DNA of 21,981 nucleotides from assembly GCA_026770575.1 (NCBI GenBank), contig MU657633.1, forward strand, positions 17,392 to 39,372, given 5' to 3'. This document shows positions 11,418 through 20,070 of this stretch, piece by piece. The notes beneath the pieces were generated by a model. The model did no database searches and was not told where the DNA came from. It worked only from the letters and a program-made list of their open reading frames with translations. This DNA comes from Pelagophyceae sp. CCMP2097 (lineage: Eukaryota > Sar > Pelagophyceae). A program made the position numbers and the translations under genes. The first letter of the stretch is position 1; the number at the start of each line of letters is the position of its first letter.

Positions 11418-11549
11418 AGGTGCGATAGTCGACGAGCGGACTCGTTAAAGGTGGCTCTCGAGTGTTGGAGGAGATGAGGTCGTCAGTGGTTCAGGAGATC
11501 TTTTCACAGGAGTGTCGCGTCGGGAGTCATCGTGAGGTCGCCCGGAAGC

Positions 11550-12603
11550 TCAGGTCAGGAGCGGCATGACGTGGTCGGTGACGAAGGCGCAGGACGTGTG
11601 CTTGCGGTGGCCGGCGACGACTGTTAGAGCGTTGACGAAGCGGAGCGCGCGGAGGCTGGGCCAGCGCCAGGCGATCTGTGGGGCAAGGAGGAGCTCCTCC
11701 GTCGGTGGCTGGAGGTACGTGCGGAGCAGCGCCTCTAGGGGGAACGCGTGCGCCTTGCAGTGCGCGAGGACGGCGTCGACGACGCGCCGCGTGGCTGCGT
11801 CGTCGGTCGCGAGGGTGGCGGCGGCGGGCCGCGCGTCGCGCCATTGGCGCAGCATGTCGAGGGCGTCGACGCCCTGGGCGGCGCAGCGCCGCAGGAAGAG
11901 CATGGCCTTCTTCGCGCCCACGCCTCCGACACCCGGCCAGAGGTCCGTGCCGACGACGACCGCAAACGCCACGACGCCGCGGTGCGACGACCTACAAAGC
12001 AGCTCCTCGCGCGGCCCCTCGTGCGCCCGCGGGGCGCGGCCGTGGCGGGGCGCGGCCGGGGCACAGCGACGAGTCGGCGCCGAGTCTGTAGACGCGCGCG
12101 CGGCCTGCGCGGAGCGCGCCGACGGTAAAGTCGCGGTAGACGGCAGCGGCGCCGTAGGCAAAGGCGTCCCCGTCCTCGGTCACGACGCCGTCGACGAGGC
12201 CCGCCAGCTGCAGTCGCGCGCACATGGCCTCGGCCTCGCCGCTCGCCACAAACGTCGGCACGCCGAGGCCGTGGAGGAGCAGCGCCGCCTCGCGGCCCGC
12301 GTCGTCGAGGCGCCTGCGCGAGCCGCTGGCACCGTTTCCGCGGCCGTCGCGCCACCGCTTGCGCGGGTCGCGCTCGCCGTCGAGGACGCAGACGAGACGG
12401 CAGCCGCGCTTGAGGAGGAAGACGGCGCGCGAGAAGACGAGGAAGAGGTGTGGCTTGGCGTGCGCCTCCGCCAGCGCGGCCGAGGACGCCGCCTCGACGA
12501 GCCAGATGGACAGGTCCACGGCGAGCTTCAGGCCGCGGACGTCGTCGGCGCCGACGCACTCGCCCGCCTCGACGACGCTCCAGAACTGGCCGTCGATGGT
12601 CAT
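11550..12603 (-). CDS. GEN1: Compact GEN1/Yen1-like XPG-family structure-specific nuclease
   Basis: Two proposed exons: 12603-12065 and 11991-11550 (intron 73 nt, GTGCCC...TAG, phase 2); 326 aa. The N-terminal XPG domain matches GEN1 rather than FEN1: LAVDLSIWLVEA and AKPHLFLVFSR parallel the GEN1 VDLSLWVCEA and KPHLRNLFFR blocks. The acidic active-site set is complete: D30, D75 (VLDGE), E123 and E125 (SGEAEA), D144 and D146 (TEDGD), and D196 (VVVGTD). A helix-hairpin-helix PGVGGVGAKKAMLFL follows directly. GEN1/Yen1 resolve Holliday junctions in the nucleus. The protein stops soon after the nuclease core, with no chromodomain or long regulatory tail, far shorter than human GEN1 (about 900 aa). 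A missing downstream exon is possible, but the reading frame ends cleanly 133 bp from the convergent neighbour. The ATG at 12603 precedes the first conserved block closely, as in the family. Confidence 0.85.
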
Positions 12604-12975
12604 CGCACCGCGGTGGCCGCGGCCGGGGCGGCGCGGACGCGCAGAGGACCGCGGCGGCGACGACCTCGTGCAAAGATCGCAAACGCTGTCGAAGAGCGGG
12701 TCCGAAAATGCAATTTCGTCCTTGGACGGCGCTTCCGAGTCTGGGAGGGTTCCTTGTCGACGGGTCGTGCGCAGCGAGACGAGGCACACGGGTCCTTTGC
12801 ATGTGCGACGCCTCTCGCGCCCCGTCACGCTGCCTTTGGACACCGATTCGGGGCGAGGTGCGCGTCCGGGGGCCCACCTCCGTTGGAGGCAAACGTTTCG
12901 ACAGTCGAACCTCCGACTCGTCACGAACAGCATGCAATGTTGAAGAGTGGAGTGCATGACAGAAGAAGGAGGGCG

Positions 12976-12981
12976 TTTATA
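12976..12981 (-). promoter_or_regulatory. Possible TATA box (TATAAA) for GEN1-like gene
   Basis: The minus strand reads CCATTATAAACGCC here, a rare AT-rich island in GC-rich DNA. It is about 370 nt upstream of the nuclease ATG, implying a long 5' UTR if used, so this is only a candidate. Confidence 0.25.
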
Positions 12982-12991
12982 ATGGAACACA

Positions 12992-13047
12992 GGGGGTCGG
13001 GGTTTGCCAGTGGGTGGGGGGGGTTGTGGGGATTGGGGTGAGGGGTC
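12992..13047 (+). other. Guanine-rich tract with G-quadruplex potential
   Basis: More than five runs of four to eight G occur within 56 nt on the plus strand, separated by short loops. It lies about 100 nt beyond the kinase stop codon, so it is C-rich in the kinase transcript sense. Confidence 0.6.
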
Positions 13048-13145
13048 TCTTCGCCGCTGCAGAGGCTGTGACGCTCGCAGGAGCCGCTGCTTTGGTCCGA
13101 GGTGCCCGAGGCCGTTGCCGAGGGTGCGCGCGGGCGCGGCGCCGG

Positions 13146-15512
13146 CTAGTCCTTGCGCGCGAAGAGGTAGCGGAGGTCGGCGTCGATCTTGGAGCGCCGG
13201 ATGGGTTTGGGCCAGGCGAAGCGCGCGCCAATCTCGAGGTGCTGCACTTTGATGTCGCCGTCGCCCGACGCGCTCACCTAGCCGGCGCGTCCCCTTTCGC
13301 GGGCGCTCATCCACGACGCGCGTCGTGTAAACCCCTTCTGCGGCCGCGTTTCTCACAATGGTGCCTCGGAAGGGCAGCGCGACCATCCAGCGGATCAGGT
13401 CCGTGCCCGTGAGCACGCCGCCGACGGAAGCCATGTTCTGGTCCGTCACCACGAGCGCGCGCGAGTCGTCGCGCAGCTCGCGGATGCGCGGCTGCGCGGA
13501 CTCGGCCGTCGGAAACCCTTCGTAGGTCCAGCCCGACGTGCCGCGCGCCGTCGTCTCGATGCTGCGCTGCATCATCTTGCGGATGATGGACTGGTCGTCG
13601 ATGATGACTACGTGCACCTCGTCGACGAGCATGCGCTTGGAAGACGCCTCCTCGTGCTGCTCGCGCGCCACGTCCCCAACGGAGAGCACGCTGATCACCT
13701 TGCCCGCGATGCCAAACTGAAAGTCGCTCGAGCCCCCGTCGCCGTTTTCGTCCTGTCGCTGCGTCGAAGCCAGCTGGCAAAAGCCGCGCGGGCTTACCTA
13801 CGCAGACGCCTCGGCCGGCCCTCCACGCAAAGGCTCGCGGGGGCGCGCCTCGCAGAAGAGCTTGCACGAGGGCAGGCCGAGGCCGGTGCCGCGCATGTCA
13901 CCCGTGAGGACCTCGCTGCGGAAGAGCTTTGGGACGAGGTCCTCGTGGACGCCGGTGCCCGTGTCCTGGACGCTAAACTTGAGCAGGTGCGTCGAGGGGC
14001 CGCCTTGCGTGTCGGCGCCGAGGAAGCGGACGACGACGCAGCCCTTGTACGTGTGCTTGCGCGCGTTGGAGAGGAGGTTGGAGAGGACGTGCTTGAAGGT
14101 GTAGATGTCCGTTTCGACCTCGTGGTCGACAACGTCGCCCTCGGCGCCCGCGTCGTACGAAAACGTCACCTTGGAGTTCGTAGTCGCGCTCATCGCCCGT
14201 TCCGACATGATCGACTCCTCCAGCACCTCGGACCTGCGCCAAGCGTGCGATTCCACGCCCTGACCCCCGCGCCCTATTTTGACTCACAGGCGAAAGCGCT
14301 CCGTGCGCGGCACGAACTTGCCGCGGAGGATCTTGTAGCAGTCGAGCCTCGATCGGATCATCTCCTCGATCTCCAGGAGGAGGTGCCGGCTCACGTTCAT
14401 ATCCGGCTTCAGCGCTAGGAAATCGGCCAGCCGCTCCGTCTCCAGAAAAGTCGTAATGTTCGCAATCGCGGGAGAGTAGCGGTCCCGGATCTCGTGCGCC
14501 TGCTGCGACGCCAGCTTCTCCTGGGCCACGATGACCGCCTGCGCTTCGTCCAACGAGTCCTGCGTCACGATTTCGCCAAACCTAGCCCGCACGCTCGGCG
14601 CTTCTGCGCCGCGCGGGCCCGCAGCGGGGCCGCGGCGCTGCGCGCGAGGGCGGCGCCGCCCCTCGCCGCGCCTTTGCCCCCCGCGCGCGGAAAGCGGCGC
14701 CGGCAGTCGCAGGCTCGCCCTCCAGCTCAGCACGGCGAAGCTGAGCACTCCCGTGTTCATGGACCCGAAGCCGATGACAAGGGCGTAGGAGACGACCAAG
14801 ATCCAGACGCTGTAGAGCGACGCGTCTCGGAGGGCGTTGACGTATTCGAGGTGCACGCGGAAGAAGATTGTCTCCTCCACCGCCGATTCCTCGCCGCGCG
14901 AGCCCCCCATGAGCTGGTCTTCCTTGAGGTCCTTCGTCTCCGAGTAGAGCGACTCGAGCTCCTCCTTGAGGCGACGCCACGGGGCCGAGACGCTCCGGTT
15001 CAGCGAGACGTGCTCGCGGAGCGTCTGCTGCACGCGCACGTTGTACTCGTGGAGGACCTTGTCCGGGATGGTGCGGAAGACCTACGGGCGCATCGCGCCG
15101 GCTTTCTCGCCGGCCGCGGATGCACCTTTTGCTTGGCGGCCTCCTCGCGCGAGAGGTTCGGGTACGTCGCCGACTGGGTGCAACTCAGGTGCGGGTAGAG
15201 GAGGTTGTACGAGCTCTCCATGACGCCGAGAATGTCGACGAGGTCCCGCGTGGCGATGATCATGTTCACGGCGCTGGAGGTGACGAAGACGCCCGACAAG
15301 ACGACCAGCAGCCACGCGCGAGGCAGATATATCCCCGCCCAGCGCGTGCGCTTGTGGATCTTCTTGCGCTGCCCCGGCTTGGCGTGCTTCCCGTTGGTCT
15401 TTGGCCACGCGAAGCCGTGGGCGAAGAACGACGTGATCAAGAACGCCACGGCCGTGACGATCGACGCAATAATCGCAGGCGTGAAGATCACCACGTCTAT
15501 CACCATGCGCAT
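13146..15512 (-). CDS. Membrane-anchored hybrid histidine kinase with C-terminal receiver domain
   Basis: Proposed exons: 15512-15126, 15081-14288, 14233-13849, 13797-13357, 13277-13146; 712 aa. Transmembrane helices lie at about residues 7-31, 66-87 and 217-236, with a presumed sensor loop between the second and third. The dimerisation box is QQAHEIRDRYSPAI (H325 if no further intron). The ATPase domain has an N box (HVLSNLLSNARKHT), G1 (VQDTGTGV) and G2 (GTGLGL). The receiver (about 583-712) has acidic D589/D590, phospho-acceptor D641 in VVTDQNM, S671 and K693 (PKP). It would autophosphorylate on His and pass phosphate to its own Asp. The intron 13848-13798 appears to be GC-AG. A 183-nt in-frame Arg/Pro/Gly-rich segment (14764-14582) ends in CTAG|G and may be an extra intron, giving 651 aa. 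An upstream exon is possible, because CTGTAG|G lies just before the first ATG. Confidence 0.88.
13798..13848 (-). other. Proposed GC-AG intron (51 nt) in histidine kinase
   Basis: The frame runs from KLFCE into a stop unless 13848-13798 is removed. No GT donor of the right phase exists nearby. GCGCGCCCC at 13848 mirrors the GTGCGCCCC donors elsewhere in the window, and GCGTAG|G at 13798 is a typical acceptor here. Removal joins the G2 box to the final ATPase strand (SSDFQFGI) in frame. Confidence 0.5.
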
Positions 15513-16332
15513 GTAAGCCGACCTACAGAGGCACCTCCACGGAGAGCACCACAGCGCGCTGGCAGGAGCGGTCGGCCTCGTCGCCGGCTCGGTGACCCGG
15601 CGAGGAGCAATTCTCGAGCCGGGAAATTCTCGGGCGGGCCCTCCCGGGGGGCGGCCCACCGCGCGCGACGGACCTATCCGTCGCCATAGCGTGGCCGATC
15701 GAGGCGCGTAGCGCGGCCGAGCGAGGAACGAGAAGGGTGCCGACGAAGAACACCCGAATGTTTCTCCTTCGATTCTAAGTTTCGGATTCGCGTCATCAGC
15801 GGCGGGTCAGCGCAAGAGGGCCATGGGGGGCGCTTCCTCGATCGTGGCTCGGCTGCGAGGCCGCGCAAATACCCGCGCTGCCTTCGGGCGTCCTCCGACG
15901 CGAAACGTCAAGGTATAGGCCGGGTCACACCCGCCCACGGAACGAATCCTTGATCCCGTGCGGGCTTCGACGCGTTCCATTGGAGGAATTCCTACGCCGG
16001 GAAGGAAGTGCGCGGCGAGTCGCCGGCGCCTCGACAACGGCATACGGTATTGAAGAACCGCCGGAAAAAGTGGCAAGCTTGTGATCCCTCCAGAACCGTC
16101 GACCGTGTGGCACGTCGAGCATCGAGTCGAAGGATGGCACCATGGCGCATCCTCTTGAAATCCTGCGACCCCGTCCACACCGCAGCGTCGCCCGAGCCGC
16201 CTCGTCCGCCTCGTCGCAGCCCGACGTGGCAGCCCAGGGCACCAAAAAGCACCGTCCGCCACAGAGGGGGTGCTCGAGAGGGGCGTCGAGGGGGGCGTCG
16301 ACGAGGGGTGCATTATCGTCGACGGATTGGGC
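15513..16332. other. Intergenic region, no supported gene
   Basis: These 820 bp lie between the adaptor stop (16333) and the kinase start (15512), both on the minus strand. They should hold the adaptor 3' UTR and the kinase promoter and 5' UTR. The part at about 15740-16100 is less GC-rich than the coding DNA on both sides. Several 60-110 aa frames exist on both strands, but none shows recognisable motifs or splice continuity. A short first exon of the kinase (for example an ATG at 15686) cannot be excluded. Confidence 0.5.
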
Positions 16333-19144
16333 TCAGACACGTTCGATGCGGTCCGCGTCTGGGGGCGGCTCGAGCTCGAGGTACGCGGACGGGACGAGTT
16401 TGGTCGCGGCGTCGCTCGGGTCGCGGACCTCGGTCCAACCGTCGGCATGCTGCTCGACGACCGAAAAGCGCTGACCGGCGGCCACGGACAGCTGCCAGCT
16501 CTCCGCCGCGTCGTAGGCGAAGATCGCGACGGCGTGCCGCCGCGCGGGCCCCGGCGCCGGCTCCGCCGTCGGCGCCTCGTGCAGTTGCGCCGCCGCACCA
16601 TCGTTTGCGGCGGCTTCGTTTGCGGCGTCGCGCTGCCGCGCGGCGGCCTCTTCGGCTCGCGCGGCGTCGGCGGCGTCGGCGCGCGCGGCATCTGCGCGGC
16701 GCTGCGCGAGCTGCGCCTCTGCGGACGCCTTGCCATCGCAAGCGTGGTCGTAGAGGTCGGCGAGGGCGAGGCCCGGGAAGGCGTTTTGGACAGCGTCGCG
16801 CGCGCGCGCGCCCGCGGCGTCGCCGAGGACGCCGCGCGCGGAGACGAGCGCGTCGAGCGCGGCGCCGAAGCGCTCGGCTGCTGTGCCAAATTCCAGCGCC
16901 GCCAGGCGAACGTCGCCGTCCGCCGCGCAGTGCGTCGCGCGCAGCACCGCCGCCACGGCCGCGTCCGCGTCGCGCTCCGCGCGCGCCGCCGCCGCAGAAG
17001 TCTCCAAAGCAGACCCGAGCTCGGTCTCCTCGCGCCGCCGCGTCTCTGCCAAGGCGCGGTCGCCTACAGCGAAGACGGCCGTCGCCCGCGCATCGCGAGC
17101 GCCTTTCCCGCGCGTCGCGACCGCCTACCTCCTGGCCCGCTCGCGACTCTGTAGTCGCCGTCGCCGGGGGACGTTTGCCGAATGCGGACGCGGGCGCGGA
17201 CGCTCGAGGCGCGTCGCTTGGTCTGCCCGCAGGGCCTCGCCGACGTCCATGGACTCGCGGAGCTGCCGCGCGGTGCTTCTTTCCGCCGCGCCCTGCGACT
17301 CCATGGAAGTGAGCACGGCGCGCTCGGCCTGCTCTTTTGCGGCCCGCGCCTACGCCGCCCCACAATCAAATCGGCGTCCCGTTTCGATTTTCGCCGGCGC
17401 CGGGGCGCGCGTCTCGGGGCCTCCGGAGGACGAGCTCGAGGGGCCGGTGGAGCGCGGCGACCATGCGCTTGACCGTGGCGACGTCGATGAGGGGCATCGT
17501 GGAATTGTTGAGCCCGACGATCTCGTCGCCGACGCGGACGCCAACCGCGCCGGCGCCGCCGTGCAGGTCCGCGCGGCGCACGAGGACGTGCGCGCCGACG
17601 GCGCCGGCGTCGAGGCCGAGGTCGGCGCCGCCGTAGACGAGGCGGTAAGTCGTCGCGGACGCGTCGTCGGCCACGTGCAAGAGTACGCCCGCGCGCCCGG
17701 CGCCCGCGGCCAGAGCGCACATCCACTTGGCCGCCGTCGGCGCGTCCTCGGCGGCGAGGAGGAGAAGCTGCTCGCGCTCGGCGTGCGCGTGCGCCGCGCC
17801 CTGGGACGCGGGCCGCGCGCCTTGGATGACGTCTTCGTCGGACCGATAAATGGCAAAGGCGTGCTCGCGGCCAAAAGCGCGCTCCGGCGGCTCCGGCGTC
17901 ACGTACGACCCCCAGACGGAGAAGCGCTTCGTCGTCCCGGCCATGGTGTCCATGATGTCCTCGCCCGCGTGGCACTTGAGGCCGCCCTCCATTGCGATTT
18001 CGCCGTACGCGAGGCGCGAGCCGCCGAGGATAAAGTGCCGCGGCTGCCAGCGGTTCCCGAGGCCGGCGAAGCCGAGGCGCGACTTGCCCGACGAGACGCC
18101 CGAGAGCTTCCACAGCCTAGGGGCGCGGCAACGTCGGTAGGCGCGCGGGAACTTCGGCCGCCCAAAGGCAGGGCGAGGCCGCCCTCGCGGCGCATCAACG
18201 CACTTCCCGGCGTGGTCGACGCCCTGGGCGGTTCGCCGGGCCTGGTCCGCCGCGTCTGCGCCGGCGAGGATGCCCGAAGGCGGCATGGCGACGACTGAGA
18301 GCGGGGCGTGGCCGTGCGGGTTCGTCGCCGCCACGCAAATCGCCGGAGGCCCGCCGCCCATGGGCATCTTGGAGCACTCGCGGAGGAACGCCCGGCGCTG
18401 CTGCTCGCCCGGGTCGTCGCGCTCTGGCGGCCGAGACGGGAACGCCGCGCCCGCGAGCGCCTACGCGCCGCAGCATCATCGACCGGCGACCAGGCGGAGC
18501 CTGATAGACCGGCGACCCCTCCCCTCGAGGGCCGCGGGACGCACCGCCTTTGGGCTCTCGAAGAGCGCCATGGAGGCAAAGTCGATGAGCGGCTGCGCGG
18601 CCGCGTGCGCGGCGGAAAACTGCGCAAACGGGTTGTCCTGCTGCGGCGCGATGCGGCCGCCGGGGAACTGATTGAACGGGTTCGGCAGCATGTCGAAGGG
18701 GTTCGGCTGACTCGCCGGCGTCGCGGTGGGCGCGGGCGCGTGCTGGTGTTGGAGGCACCACTCGATGGCTTCCTCGAGCGTCGATACCGCGGCCGCCGCG
18801 CGCACGGCGAGGCCGCGGTCGAAGCCCATCTCGACGAGGGCCTCGACGATTGCCGCCGCCGCGTCGGCGCGCGGCGGCGGCGGCGGCGGCGGCGCGGGCG
18901 CGGCGGCGCGCGGGGGCATGGGCTTGCCTCCATTCTCGAAATAATGGCGCACGGCGCCTTTAACGTCTTCGCCGCACGCCGCCGCCGCGGAGACGCGCAC
19001 CCGCGCGGCGACCAGGTCGGAGACGCCCGTGAACTGCATGAATTCCAGCTCCGCCTACACCCGGGACCGTGTGAGGGCCCCTCGGATTCCTAAATGCACT
19101 TCCTGGCCCGCACAGGGCGCCGACCAAAGGACCGAGGCGGTCAT
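16333..19144 (-). CDS. Endocytic/ubiquitin-type adaptor: UBA-like, UBA, NPF, PH, PDZ, coiled coil, SH3
   Basis: Six proposed exons: 19144-19100, 19054-18545, 18460-18204, 18116-17411, 17349-17202, 17063-16333; 798 aa. Domains in order: UBA-like helical domain (EFMQFTGVSD ... AVRHYFENGG, about 16-58); UBA (IVEALVEMGFDRGLAVRAAA, about 81-119); three NPF motifs (133, 140, 156) of the kind bound by EH domains; PH domain (about 270-410, starting GKLWKLSG, then NRWQPRHFILGG); PDZ domain (about 412-503, VRVGDEIVGLNNS); a charged helical, BAR-like or coiled-coil stretch; C-terminal SH3 (about 732-787, AIFAYDAAESWQLSVAAGQ, DGWTEV, LVPSAYLEL). The set suggests a scaffold coupling ubiquitinated cargo, phosphoinositide membrane and endocytic machinery; this role is inferred from domains. 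The intron 17410-17350 appears to be GC-AG. The first exon is the weakest part: its ATG overlaps the stop of a preceding small ORF, and the alternative ATG at 19039 gives 778 aa. Confidence 0.82.
17350..17410 (-). other. Proposed GC-AG intron (61 nt) in adaptor gene
   Basis: After the last PDZ strand (PLELVLRRPRD) the frame meets a stop with no suitable GT donor. GCGCGCCCC at 17410 gives phase 0 and joins GGCGTAG|G to the helical segment ARAAKEQAERAVLTSMESQ in frame. The donor nonamer is identical to that of the kinase intron at 13848. Confidence 0.5.
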
Positions 19145-19350
19145 TTCCCGAAGAGGCCCCCGAGGGCGGATGTATCGGCGCGGGGGCGCGCCGCGGAGGG
19201 CGCGTCGGTCGACCGCGGCGGCGGCGGCGGCGGCCGTAGGCCTTTCAGTTCGGCCTCGCGCTGTTTCCGGATTCTCTCCAGGAACTCGACGGGCATCGCC
19301 GGCACGGCCGTCGCGCTCGTGTCGCGGTGGCCCATGCCCTCATAGCTCAT
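19141..19350 (-). CDS. Small hypothetical protein or last exon of an unrecognised gene
   Basis: An ATG at 19350 opens a 69-codon frame starting MSYEGMGHRDTSATAVP, with a charged helix (VEFLERIRKQREAELKG), a run of six prolines and a C-terminus LGGLFGK followed by TGA. The frame is open upstream to about 19455 without an ATG, so this may instead be the 3' exon of a longer gene. The charged helix plus clean C-terminus looks more protein-like than the other short frames nearby, but I recognise no family. Its TGA overlaps the proposed first ATG of the adaptor gene (ATGA). Confidence 0.3.
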   Translation of the reverse strand: MSYEGMGHRDTSATAVPAMPVEFLERIRKQREAELKGLRPPPPPPRSTDAPSAARPRADTSALGGLFGK

Positions 19351-19568
19351 GGCGCCGCAGAAGCGCTCGAACGCCACTCCTTTTTCGTTTCCGGGATCTC
19401 GGTGGAGCGAGGATTTGTTTGGATGCTCTGAACCTTCTCCAATCTTTGAAGAACATTAAATATTCCGAATCCCGCCGTGGAACGCGACGCCACGGCGGAC
19501 CCCTCGAGCGCCGCGGCGTCGCAAGCCGGAGCACCTTGGTCTGCAGCCACGGCTCGATCGACTTGTAC
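19347..19568 (-). pseudogene. Possible succinate dehydrogenase iron-sulfur subunit (SDHB) fragment
   Basis: An 11-residue match YKSIEPWLQTK (19567-19535) is characteristic of mitochondrial SDHB just before its second cysteine cluster. It is flanked by CCCAG|G upstream and AAG|GTGCTC downstream, as an exon would be. About 110 nt further, a frame reads TNPRSTEIPETKKEWRSS, resembling the next SDHB stretch, and then hits a stop. The 2Fe-2S region that should precede it and the cysteine clusters that should follow it are not seen nearby. Either this is a decayed piece of SDHB or a chance match. Confidence 0.25.
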
Positions 19569-20070
19569 CTGGGAAGCACGCCGTGCGGCGGACGGCCAAA
19601 GCGCGCCGCAAACGAGGCGCAAGATTCCCCCGCCGAAGATGGAGCGGGCGCTGCACGGGCGCTGCCGCGTCGCCGCCGCCGCGGCCGCGGAGACGGCGCG
19701 CCCCGGCTACCACGCGACGACGGCCCTGCGCGTGTCCCAGGGACACGAAAGGCGCCTGCTCGCCCGTTCTCGGGCTACGCCCTATACATCGTGGTGGGGG
19801 CAGGCCACGATGCTCTCGGACTCGAAGGCCGAAGGAGTCGCCGCGGAGTCGCCGGGAGCCCGAAGAGATGACCAGTGCATGGAAATGAAATGGCATTAAA
19901 TTTGTCTCGAGGGGCAGGCACGCCCGTCGACCCGGCCTGCCAAAGGCCCGGCCGGAAAAGTGGGCGCGCGCGGCGCCAAAGGCGCGTCGAAAACAGCGGG
20001 CCGCGCCCGGGGCCGAGCCTCGCCGGGCCGCGGGTCGGTCCCAGGCCCCCAGTCCCGGGCCCACGGTCGG
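19569..20070. other. Intergenic region downstream of riboflavin kinase, no supported gene
   Basis: These 502 bp contain frames on both strands (for example plus 19477-19899), but none has recognisable motifs. Local AT-rich patches near 19895-19910 and 19440-19460 interrupt the GC-rich DNA. It should hold the 3' UTR of the riboflavin kinase gene. Confidence 0.45.

Larger units (their letters stand above)
12604..13145. other. Intergenic region between histidine kinase and GEN1-like gene
   Basis: These 542 bp lie between the kinase stop (13146) and the nuclease start (12603), both on the minus strand. I see no family-supported exon. The region contains a guanine-rich tract (12992-13047) and a minus-strand TATAAA at 12981-12976, which could be the promoter of the downstream nuclease gene. 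Confidence 0.5.

Noticed and set aside
11992..13698. A single 568-codon minus-strand frame joining a receiver domain to a GEN1-like nuclease
   Set aside because: The junk-like middle spans the kinase 3' intron and last exon, which end at 13146 in another frame, and the intergenic region. The receiver needs the splice at 13356/13278 to gain its conserved Ser and Lys, so these are two genes, not a fusion.
13277..13867. Minus-strand frame 13867-13307 as an extra exon of the kinase
   Set aside because: Arg/His-rich translation out of phase with the receiver; the receiver frame covers the same DNA.
15513..15753. Minus-strand frame 15753-15523 as first exon of the histidine kinase
   Set aside because: A splice to CTGTAG|G before 15512 can be drawn, but the upstream peptide has no conserved feature and several donors fit equally; kept only as a possibility.
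16008..17312. 434-codon plus-strand frame
   Set aside because: Antisense to the helical and SH3 part of the adaptor gene; Arg-rich low-complexity translation with no motifs.
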